Below, in pieces: positions 6,346 through 13,025 of a stretch of 19,134 nucleotides of DNA (its first letter is position 1; every line of letters begins with the position of its first letter). Source of the DNA: JBHEMT01 sp046262435 (lineage in GTDB: Bacteria; Chloroflexota; Dormibacteria; Aeolococcales; Aeolococcaceae). The notes beneath the pieces were generated by a model, which saw nothing but the letters and a program-made list of their open reading frames with translations, was not told the origin of the DNA and searched no databases. The stretch lies in NCBI GenBank assembly GCA_046262435.1, contig JBHEMT010000079.1, positions 1-19,134 of the forward strand. The letters are read 5' to 3'. The position numbers and the translations under genes are program-made.

Positions 6346-7251
6346 CTACTTTCCGAAGAGCCGGGTCAGGTCGTCGGCGCCGCTGCCGGGGTCGTTCTTC
6401 TGGGGCAGATCGACGGGCTTGCTGTCCTGGTAGCCGGAGTTGTAGTCCTGGCGCGAGCGGAGGACGTACTTGAGCACCTGGCCGCCGGGGGAGAGCAACT
6501 TGGCCTGCGCGTTGAGGTCGATCTGGCCGTTGCTGTTCGGCTTGGGGTTGTTGATCGCCTCGAGCGCGGCGGGGTTGGAGCGTGCCAGCAGAGCGGTCAT
6601 CAGCTCGGCCTGCGAACGCGGCAGCTCGATGATGTACACGCCGGCACCTGCGCCCGACGGACCGGTGGTGGCAGGTTGGCCACTCGCCGGGGCAGCGACG
6701 CTGCCGGGGTTGACACCGGCGCGGAGAACATGGACGTCCTGGAAGCCGTAGCGGACCGTGCCGTTGCTCAGCTCAATGAGAATGTCGATGTGGTCGTCGG
6801 CCTGGATGTACTGGCCCACCGAGTACAGCTCAGGGCTGCGGTTGGGGTCAGACGCCTCCTTGGCCGGAATCGCCAGCGCGACATAGCCCTTCTGGATCTG
6901 CAGGCCGGCGCTCAGCGCCTTGGAGGGAGCATTCGGCGAGCTCAGCAGCGACTGGGTGATCGGCGTGTTCGCGGTAATCGGAAGCGCCGCAACCTGACCG
7001 GAGACCGCCCGGGGGTCGAGCACCGCATCACGAGGCGCGAGGGCCACGTTGGCCGTGGTCACCAGGTCGGGGGTGAGCGCGGTGCCGGCGGCGATGTCCG
7101 CCTTGGCCACCACGACCGACTGCGTTGCCGAGCCGCCGCCGCCGCTGCCGCTGCGCGACACATACAGGCTCAGGCCGAACGCGGCCACGGCGAGCACAAT
7201 GCCGATGAGAACGAAGAGACGGTTGCTACGGGGTTTGACCTCAGCTGCCAC
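6346..7251 (-). CDS. cpaB: Flp pilus assembly protein CpaB/RcpC
   Basis: A 301-residue protein with one N-terminal membrane helix (about 11-33), a glycine-serine linker, then a SAF-type domain (about 45-110: SVVVAKADIAAGTALTPDLV). The C-terminal RcpC-like region carries PELYSVGQYIQADDHIDILI, typical of CpaB. CpaB acts outside the membrane; in Gram-negative bacteria it helps the secretin, but no secretin gene is seen here, so it probably serves pilus assembly at the cell wall. The GTG at 7251 is preferred because GGAG lies nine bases upstream; a GTG at 7275 would add eight residues but has no such site. A low-complexity loop rich in P, G, S and A lies near 180-205. It heads the cpaB-tadB-tadC operon. 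Confidence 0.9.
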   Translation of the reverse strand: MAAEVKPRSNRLFVLIGIVLAVAAFGLSLYVSRSGSGGGGSATQSVVVAKADIAAGTALTPDLVTTANVALAPRDAVLDPRAVSGQVAALPITANTPITQSLLSSPNAPSKALSAGLQIQKGYVALAIPAKEASDPNRSPELYSVGQYIQADDHIDILIELSNGTVRYGFQDVHVLRAGVNPGSVAAPASGQPATTGPSGAGAGVYIIELPRSQAELMTALLARSNPAALEAINNPKPNSNGQIDLNAQAKLLSPGGQVLKYVLRSRQDYNSGYQDSKPVDLPQKNDPGSGADDLTRLFGK

Positions 7252-7334
7252 GGGGGATTTCTCCGAATAGCGCACGGCGCGTTGTGAGTGTGTCCCCCGA
7301 CCACCGTTGTGTACTCCGCATCCGCCGGTCTCGA

Positions 7335-7346
7335 ATCACCGGTGAT
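7335..7346. promoter_or_regulatory. 12-bp perfect palindrome upstream of cpaB, possible operator
   Basis: ATCACCGGTGAT is a perfect palindrome in the 256-base gap before cpaB, about 84 bases upstream of the GTG at 7251. A related odd palindrome, GTGATTCAC, lies at 7386-7394 and shares the GTGAT/ATCAC half-site. The pair could bind a dimeric regulator of the pilus operon; no regulator is identified. Confidence 0.3.
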
Positions 7347-7404
7347 GCTGACTGCACAACCCTTGGGGGGCAGGGCTCAGCGAGTGTGATTCACCCGCGG
7401 CGGT

Positions 7405-7433
7405 TTTATGTCGCCGTACGGTAACAAGCGCAA
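7405..7433 (-). promoter_or_regulatory. Candidate promoter for cpaB-tadB-tadC
   Basis: On the minus strand TTGCGC (7433-7428) and CATAAA (7410-7405) are separated by exactly 17 bases. They match the -35 and -10 consensus at three and four of six positions. Transcription would start near 7398, giving a leader of about 147 bases that contains both palindromes noted at 7335-7394. Confidence 0.33.
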
Positions 7434-7507
7434 TGCGAACGGGTGAGGCGTTCCCACGCCTGGGTCGCAGCCGGCCAAAGCATTGCAGGGCAACGATCCG
7501 GGCCGGG

Positions 7508-9187
7508 TCAGGGGTCGAGGCGACCGGTCGTCTGGGCGCGCATCAACACGTCGAGAATGTCATTGCGATAGGGGGCAATGGCATGGATCTTGCGGTAGAT
7601 GCGCAGTGCGCCCTTGACGTCGCCGCGCGCTCGGGTGAGCCGGGCGACACGCTCCAGGTAGGAGACCGCCAGGTCGACATCTCGGTCGTCGATGCACACG
7701 TCGGCGAGCCGGGTCAGCGGCTCCTCGAACACCGGGTCGGCGCGCGACGCCGCCAGGTAGCACGATGTCGCTGCCATGCGCTTGCCCATCGCCCGGCACC
7801 GGTCACCGGTATCGAGAGCCAGTTCGGCTACCGCGCGGCAGGCGTTGTCCTGGGCGAGCTGCTGCAGGATGGCGCCGGTCTGGTCGTACTTCTTGCGGCG
7901 CAGCAGGTCTTCGATGCCACGACGCGGCGTGCTCAGGTCGGGCTGCGACTCTTCCTCCTGATCGGCCGGCTGCCAGCTGTCCGCAGGGAGGTCGCCGGAG
8001 GAGGCCCGCCGGGCGCCCTCGCCGGCGAGCTCCGGTTTGCGCACGCGCCAGCTCACTCCGGAGGCAGGGACCGCGCCGGCCTCCGGCCCGTCGTGGTCGC
8101 CTTCTGGCTCGCCAAGTCCCTCATCGTCCGCCCAGACGTCGGGGACAAGTGAGGGTTCGTGCCGGGCTTGCGCGGGCCGCGCGATCTCGGTGAACTTTGC
8201 TGTCCACGGGGCGGGCGTCTGGAGGGCGGGCGGACGTGCCGGGGTCGCATCGGGCGGGGTGACCAGGTCGATGAAATCCGCGGCCCCATCGCTGGCCGCA
8301 GTCGACTCGCTCTCCGTCCCCGTGGCCGCGTCACGGGCAGGCGGCTCCGGCTCCGCAGGCGCGGGCATCAGCTCGAAGGCCGGCTCGTGTCCGTTCGGCT
8401 CAGGCGGCGCAGCGGCGGGGGCATCGCGGAGCATCGCCTCATCCTCGAGAGGGCTGAAGCTGGGTGATACCTCCTCGGCGACGGGTCCCTCGGGGAGCAT
8501 GTCGACGGGGTCGGTCAGGTGAAAGCCGGCCCTCGGGGCCACCACAGTTGGCGCCAGGTCGGCGGGGGGCGGCGCCAGAGGTGTCGCCTCGGACGCGAGG
8601 TCCGGGTCGGATCCGGCGCCGGCCCACCGGTTCCCAGAGTGGAAACCCTCCGCGGCGGCGCTGCCGGCGCCGTCTGGCTGCTCGTCCTCCGCCTGGTCAT
8701 CGGCAATCGCCGGGTGGTCATCGGCGGCCGAAGGTGCCGGCGCCGGCACTGCCGCGGTCGGGCTGACCTCGAGCTCCGCCGGCTGCATCAGCGCCACGTT
8801 CGGCGCAGGTTGCAGCGGGACCACGTGCTCGGATCTCGCCTGGCTCTCCAGGGTCCCGAATCCACCCCGCCGTCGCTCGGGTTCGTCAGCGGGCTGCTCG
8901 GTCGGCGACGAGGCGTCGAGAGCCAGCAGGAACTCGTACACGGTCCTGCGCATCCGTCGGCTGGTGTCCCTGGCCTGGTCAGGCGTTCCGGCCGCGAGCA
9001 CCATCTGCGCGGCCGCCTCGACCACCGCGAGCAGGTCTTGCTCGGCCAGCTCCCCGCGGGACTCCAGGTCGACCAGCCGGCTCTCCACGAAGTCGGTCAG
9101 CCCAGCCACCTCAGGGTGCACCGCGATGGCAGTCCCCATCCAGCCACGCCGGATAACCGCGACCTGCTCATCGGTTGCCGTGATCAC
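7508..9187 (-). CDS. 559-residue protein: helical N-terminus, long disordered middle, helical-repeat C-terminus
   Basis: I do not recognise a named family for the whole protein. Residues 1-95 are helical and charged. About 96-410 is rich in P, A, E, D and S with few hydrophobic clusters, so it is likely disordered and acidic. About 422-559 forms consecutive helix pairs resembling tetratricopeptide repeats (for example LAVSYLERVARLTRARGDVKGALRIYRKIHAIAP). There is no signal peptide or membrane helix, so it should be cytoplasmic. The GTG start at 9187 has GGAGG five bases upstream. It lies upstream of cpaB on the same strand but 256 bases away, with a candidate promoter between, so cotranscription is possible but not required. 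Tad systems often include a TPR protein (TadD), but TadD is usually a short lipoprotein, so this is not a clear match. Confidence 0.8.
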   Translation of the reverse strand: MITATDEQVAVIRRGWMGTAIAVHPEVAGLTDFVESRLVDLESRGELAEQDLLAVVEAAAQMVLAAGTPDQARDTSRRMRRTVYEFLLALDASSPTEQPADEPERRRGGFGTLESQARSEHVVPLQPAPNVALMQPAELEVSPTAAVPAPAPSAADDHPAIADDQAEDEQPDGAGSAAAEGFHSGNRWAGAGSDPDLASEATPLAPPPADLAPTVVAPRAGFHLTDPVDMLPEGPVAEEVSPSFSPLEDEAMLRDAPAAAPPEPNGHEPAFELMPAPAEPEPPARDAATGTESESTAASDGAADFIDLVTPPDATPARPPALQTPAPWTAKFTEIARPAQARHEPSLVPDVWADDEGLGEPEGDHDGPEAGAVPASGVSWRVRKPELAGEGARRASSGDLPADSWQPADQEEESQPDLSTPRRGIEDLLRRKKYDQTGAILQQLAQDNACRAVAELALDTGDRCRAMGKRMAATSCYLAASRADPVFEEPLTRLADVCIDDRDVDLAVSYLERVARLTRARGDVKGALRIYRKIHAIAPYRNDILDVLMRAQTTGRLDP

Positions 9188-9217
9188 ATTGGCCTCCAGG
9201 CTTGACAGAGGGCGCTC

Positions 9218-9223
9218 AATCTA
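9218..9223 (-). promoter_or_regulatory. Weak candidate -10 box for the 559-residue gene
   Basis: TAGATT on the minus strand, about 30 bases upstream of the GTG at 9187, matches the -10 consensus at four of six positions. No good -35 is seen. The rest of the 225-base divergent gap shows nothing else clear on this strand. Confidence 0.22.
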
Positions 9224-9365
9224 CGCGGCATCTGAGGATCTGTTCGCCACCGCGACCGCGTTGCGACGCTCCCGGCATGCGTCCGCCTCACTGGCCCCGG
9301 CCCCCCGGTGACGCAATCCGCGACCGCAGCGATCCGGGCGCGCAACGGCGCCGCTGACCTTTCCC

Positions 9366-9371
9366 AATAAT
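9366..9371 (+). promoter_or_regulatory. Candidate -10 box for the SPFH gene
   Basis: AATAAT matches the -10 consensus at five of six positions, would start transcription near 9378, and leaves about 35 bases of leader before the GTG at 9413. The -35 region (near 9343) is poor. Confidence 0.35.
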
Positions 9372-9412
9372 GGAGACACGCCACCACCCGGGCGGCCACT
9401 GAGGAGACTGTC

Positions 9413-10552
9413 GTGGCGTTCTTTGCCCGCGAGAACATCGCCGTCCCGGACGAGCGCAAGGGCCAGATCGTTTTCAAGTGGCCGGACCAGCAGATCCGCC
9501 GGTTCACCAAGGCGATCGTGGCTCCGGACGAGGTCGCCGCATTCCTCTACCAGGGGCAGGTGATCGGCACGCTGCCTCCCGGCAGGCACGAGGTGGACGC
9601 CACCGAACTGCCCTTCCTCGGCATGTTCAAGGACATCCTCACCGGAAACAACGCCTACCGGACCGAGCTCTACTTCGTGTCCACCCGCGAGCATCCCGAC
9701 CAGCGCTTCGGCGGCCGTATCGACGATGTCCAGGACCCGGTCACCGGACTGGTGGTGGGTCTGCGCGTCTACGGCGAGTACTCGCTCGCGGTGAGTGACC
9801 CGGTCCCGCTGATCACCCGCTTGACCGGCACCGTGGACGTCCAGGACAACAGCCAGATCACGGACTGGGTAGCCGAGCAGCTGCTCAAGGTACTGCGCAC
9901 CGATGTCACCGCCCACATCACTCGCAACGGGTGGCCCATCCTCGGCCTCGCCGCCTACGTGCCGGAGATCGAGGCCTCGGTCATCCAACTCGCCGAGAGC
10001 CAGCTGGAGACCTACGGGCTGCGCATTGCCCGGCTCGGCAACTTCACCATCTCCCTCTCCGACGAGGACGAGCAGACCCTCAAGGGGCTGGCCAAGGACA
10101 CGGCCTACTCGCGTCTCGCCGGGTCGTTCGGTCAGTACGCCGCGGGGGAGATGCAGCTCGGGGCGGGGGAGGGAATGTCTCGAGGCGGAGGCGGAGCAAC
10201 CGGCGGTGCCTTCGTCGCCGCCGGCCTTGGCCTGGGCCAGCAGGCCGCCCAGCCGGCGCAGCCCGGGCCCACGCCGCCGCCGCCGCCGGGCTTTGCCGGG
10301 GGTGGGGCGGCGGGATATCAGCCGAACGCGGCCACCAGGTGCCCCTCGTGCGGTACGGGCAACCCCGCCGGGGCGAGGTTCTGTGCCACATGCGGCACAG
10401 CTCTGGCCCCCGCGGTGACCCACTGCACGCAGTGCAACTCCGAGCTCCTGCCGGGAGCCAAGTTCTGCGCCGCCTGCGGCCACCCGGTGGACGCGGCGGC
10501 AGCGGAGCCCGCGCCCCCCGAGGACCCACCCGCGCCCCCGACCGCCGGCTGA
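9413..10552 (+). CDS. SPFH-domain protein with C-terminal double zinc ribbon (YdjI-like)
   Basis: A 379-residue protein. Residues about 15-215 form an SPFH/band 7-like domain of the 'virion core protein' type (the run GQIVFKWPDQQIRRFTKAIV, then FLYQGQVIGTLPPGRHEV). A flexible stretch rich in G, A, P and Q (about 245-305) follows. Then come two zinc ribbons: C310, C313, C324, C327 and C338, C341, C352, C355. The end is a proline-rich tail. Bacterial relatives such as Bacillus YdjI are tied to membrane-stress recruitment of partner proteins; the role here is inferred only from the family. There is no membrane helix. The GTG start has AGGAG six bases upstream. It precedes the ABC-2 exporter genes on the same strand after 108 bases, but whether they share a transcript is unknown. 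Confidence 0.88.
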   Translation: MAFFARENIAVPDERKGQIVFKWPDQQIRRFTKAIVAPDEVAAFLYQGQVIGTLPPGRHEVDATELPFLGMFKDILTGNNAYRTELYFVSTREHPDQRFGGRIDDVQDPVTGLVVGLRVYGEYSLAVSDPVPLITRLTGTVDVQDNSQITDWVAEQLLKVLRTDVTAHITRNGWPILGLAAYVPEIEASVIQLAESQLETYGLRIARLGNFTISLSDEDEQTLKGLAKDTAYSRLAGSFGQYAAGEMQLGAGEGMSRGGGGATGGAFVAAGLGLGQQAAQPAQPGPTPPPPPGFAGGGAAGYQPNAATRCPSCGTGNPAGARFCATCGTALAPAVTHCTQCNSELLPGAKFCAACGHPVDAAAAEPAPPEDPPAPPTAG

Positions 10553-10563
10553 GGTCTGGTTCT

Positions 10564-10599
10564 CGGCAGCGCAACAACCGCGGGCTCGCCCGGCTGCCG
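10564..10599 (+). terminator. Nested hairpin after the SPFH gene
   Basis: CGGCAGC (10564-10570) pairs with GCTGCCG (10593-10599), and the loop contains a second stem, CGGGC (10581-10585) with GCCCG (10588-10592). There is no T tract. It could be a weak terminator or attenuator between the SPFH gene and the exporter. Confidence 0.27.
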
Positions 10600-10660
10600 C
10601 CGAGCAGGCGCCGCCGTGACCCGCGGCAGGGGCTACGCTGCGGGCGGTGAGGAGGGTTGC

Positions 10661-11560
10661 GTGGCAGCGGCGGTGATCGAGGTGCGCGACATGCGCAAGG
10701 CCTACGGCGCCACCGAGGCGGTTCGCGGGGTCAGCTTCGAGGTGGGCGAGGGCGAGGTTTTCGCCCTCCTTGGCCAAAACGGAGCGGGAAAGACCAGCGT
10801 CGTGGAGATTCTCGAGGGGTACCGGCGGGCCGACTCCGGCGAGGTGCGCGTCCTTGGCGAGGACCCCGCCCGCGCCTCCCGCTCGCTGCGCGAGCGGATG
10901 GGCATCGTTCTTCAGGAGTGCGCCGTGCCTCCCTACCTCCGCGTGGCCGAGGTGGTGGAGTTGTACGCGGGGTACTACCCGACGCCTCGCGATCCAGCAG
11001 AGGTGCTGGCCGCGGTGGGGCTGACCGACAAGGCGGGAGCGCGGGTTCGCACCCTGTCGGGGGGCCAGCAGCGCCGCCTCGACCTCGGCCTTGCCCTGGT
11101 CGGCAGGCCTCGCGTGGTGTTCCTTGACGAGCCAACCACGGGGTTCGACCCAAGTGCGCGGCGCGCGGCCTGGGAGATCGTCCGGGGGATGCGTCAGGGT
11201 GGGACCACGGTGCTGCTCACCACCCACTACATGGACGAGGCCCAGCAGCTTGCCGACCGGGTCGCGGTGATGGTCGCCGGCCGGGTGGTGGCGGCCGGCG
11301 ACCCCAGCAGCCTGGGCGGCAGGGACCGGAGCGCGTCCCGGATCACCTTCCGGCTGCCCAAGGGTGTGGCCCCGCCGGACTCAATTCCCGCTGGGTCGGC
11401 CAGCACCTCCGGGATGGTCAGTTTCGACACGACCGCACCGGTGGCCGTTCTCCACCAGCTGACCGGCTGGGCGCTGCGATGCGGCGTCGAGGTAGAGGCG
11501 CTCAGCGTCACGGGGCAGTCGCTGGAGGACGTGTACCTGGAGCTGACAAGCAATGAATGA
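10661..11560 (+). CDS. ABC transporter ATP-binding protein, DrrA-like
   Basis: A 299-residue ATPase of the ABC-2 exporter type. Walker A is GQNGAGKT at 38-45, the Q-loop is IVLQE, the signature is LSGGQ at 132-136, Walker B is VVFLDEP followed by the D-loop TTGFDP, and the switch histidine lies in TTHYMDEA. After about residue 215 a C-terminal extension of the DrrA/CcmA kind ends in SLEDVYLELT, typical of this family. It would power export by the permease encoded next, whose start overlaps this gene by eight bases. The GTG at 10661 has AGGAGG five bases upstream. The substrate (drug, lipid or polysaccharide) cannot be told from the sequence. Confidence 0.93.
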   Translation: MAAAVIEVRDMRKAYGATEAVRGVSFEVGEGEVFALLGQNGAGKTSVVEILEGYRRADSGEVRVLGEDPARASRSLRERMGIVLQECAVPPYLRVAEVVELYAGYYPTPRDPAEVLAAVGLTDKAGARVRTLSGGQQRRLDLGLALVGRPRVVFLDEPTTGFDPSARRAAWEIVRGMRQGGTTVLLTTHYMDEAQQLADRVAVMVAGRVVAAGDPSSLGGRDRSASRITFRLPKGVAPPDSIPAGSASTSGMVSFDTTAPVAVLHQLTGWALRCGVEVEALSVTGQSLEDVYLELTSNE

Positions 11561-12320
11561 CGCCGCGCTGCTCCTTCGCCAGGTGCGCTCCGAACAGCGC
11601 AGCCTCTGGCGCAACCCGGCGTCCGCCTTCTTCACCCTGGTCCTGCCGCTGGTCTTCCTGGTGATCTTCGCCAGCCTCTTTCGCAACAGCCGCGTCTCCC
11701 AGCTGGGCAACATCCCCTTCGACCAGTACTACGTCCCCGCGCTCGCCGCATTCGGGGTGATGGGGGCCACGTTCACCAACCTGGCGATCACCATCAGTCT
11801 CCGCCGCGACTCGGGCGGCCTGAAGCGGCTCCGCGCCACCCCCCTGCCCCGGTGGGTGTTCTTCGCCGGGCTGATCGGCTCGGCCATCCTGGTGGCGCTG
11901 CTCATGGTGGTGCTCACCACCGCCGTGGGTGTGCTCTTCTACGGGCTGCACTTCTCCGGGCACTACCTTCAGACCGGGCTGGTGCTCGCCGTGGGAGCGG
12001 GGTGCTTCTCGGCCCTCGGCATTGCCCTCACCTGTCTGGTTCCCAACGCAGACGCGGCACCGGCGGTCGTCAACGGCGTCTTCCTTCCGCTGGTGATGAT
12101 CTCCGGCACCTTCTTCCCGGTAGAGGGGGCGCCGGCATTCCTGCGGACGATCGCCGACGTCTTCCCGATCCGCCACTTCACCCGCGCCGTGGTCGCCGTC
12201 TACAACCCGCAGGGAGGGGCGGGACTGCCGGGCGGCGATCTGCTGGTGCTGCTGGCGTGGGGCGGCGTGGCCCTCCTGGTGGCCCTCCGCGGTTTTCGCT
12301 GGGAGGCGCCGCGCAGTTGA
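11553..12320 (+). CDS. ABC-2 type transporter permease, DrrB-like
   Basis: A 255-residue membrane protein with about six membrane segments (near residues 24-45, 61-82, 102-127, 140-162, 170-192 and 228-246). The N-terminal LWRNPASAFFTLVLPLVFLVIF and the motif ISGTFFPVEGAPAFLRTIAD with FPIRHFTRAV near the end are typical of ABC-2 permeases of drug and polyketide exporters. The ATG at 11553 lies inside the 3' end of the ATPase gene (ATGAATGA overlap), so the two are translationally coupled and should form one exporter. It converges with the lipoprotein gene after only 21 bases, and no terminator hairpin is evident there. Confidence 0.93.
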   Translation: MNDAALLLRQVRSEQRSLWRNPASAFFTLVLPLVFLVIFASLFRNSRVSQLGNIPFDQYYVPALAAFGVMGATFTNLAITISLRRDSGGLKRLRATPLPRWVFFAGLIGSAILVALLMVVLTTAVGVLFYGLHFSGHYLQTGLVLAVGAGCFSALGIALTCLVPNADAAPAVVNGVFLPLVMISGTFFPVEGAPAFLRTIADVFPIRHFTRAVVAVYNPQGGAGLPGGDLLVLLAWGGVALLVALRGFRWEAPRS

Positions 12321-12341
12321 CCCGTTATGCCCGCGGCCCGG

Positions 12342-13025
12342 TCACCCAGGCGGCGTCCGGCTCGAGTCGGGGCTGGAGGGCTGGGGCGTCAGCATGGGGA
12401 GGGCCAGTTCGTTCTCATCCTGGCGGGCGGCGAGGGCGAGCACATCGCTGAGCCCGAAGGCGCCCGCGCGTCCGCGGACGACCAGCCGGTTGACCACCGT
12501 GGACAAGCGCCATTCCAGGGTCACCTGGTCAAGCTCAGTGCCGGCCGCGCTGGTGGCCTGACGCAGGTCTGCGTGCGCCTCGTCGCCAAGCGGACCCGCC
12601 GCAACCGGCAACTCGCCTGGCAGACGGTCGCGGGCCCGCGCAGCGATCTCCAGCGCCCGTGAGGCCGAACCCGTGTCGGGATAGCAGCTCGCTCGGGCGG
12701 TGATGTCGACCGGCCCGTTGGCGGTGGCGAGGTCGCGGACGCGGCGGAAGTAACGCACCTCGGCGACCGTCCGTGGTCGGGGGGTCCCAGCCGATGCGGA
12801 CACGCTGCCCGGGTCGCCGTCGGAACCGACCAGGTGGCTCGGCTCTGTGGCCTCGAAGCCGGGGCCGCTCAACTGGTCGAGCCCGAGCAGGGCCCGGGGG
12901 CAGCTGACCTCGATCGCGGCCGGTGGGGTGACTCCGCCGGAGCAGGCGGTCAGGGCCAGCAGGAGAGCGATCGCCCCGGCGACCTGCGGACCACCATTTC
13001 TGGGGCAGCCGAGGCGACGGATCAC
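12342..13025 (-). CDS. Lipoprotein of unknown function, partner of the FtsX-type permease
   Basis: A 227-residue lipoprotein. The signal peptide has a basic start (VIRR), a hydrophobic core and the lipobox LTAC with C28 as the lipidated cysteine, followed by SGG. The mature part has a paired cysteine pattern (C43-like in SCPRALL and another in ASCYPD) and a C-terminal half with alternating strands and helices (DEAHADLRQ, VVNRLVVRG, DVLALAARQ). It resembles the small extracytoplasmic sensor-type lipoprotein domains common in actinobacteria, at low certainty. The GTG start shares the sequence GTGA with the stop codon of the permease gene (four-base overlap), so translation is coupled. The frame upstream of this GTG is only an antisense shadow of the permease. 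It probably works with the exporter at the outer face of the membrane. Confidence 0.8.
   Translation of the reverse strand: MIRRLGCPRNGGPQVAGAIALLLALTACSGGVTPPAAIEVSCPRALLGLDQLSGPGFEATEPSHLVGSDGDPGSVSASAGTPRPRTVAEVRYFRRVRDLATANGPVDITARASCYPDTGSASRALEIAARARDRLPGELPVAAGPLGDEAHADLRQATSAAGTELDQVTLEWRLSTVVNRLVVRGRAGAFGLSDVLALAARQDENELALPMLTPQPSSPDSSRTPPG

Noticed and set aside
9202..9207. A perfect TTGACA on the plus strand in the gap before the SPFH gene.
   Set aside because: No acceptable -10 box lies 16-18 bases downstream, and it is more than 150 bases from the better-placed AATAAT at 9366.
9221..11227. A 668-codon open frame on the minus strand opposite the SPFH and ABC ATPase genes.
   Set aside because: It is a G+C-bias shadow. 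The plus strand encodes clear SPFH, zinc-ribbon and Walker motifs over the same bases, and the minus translation has no recognisable domain and a composition typical of antisense frames.
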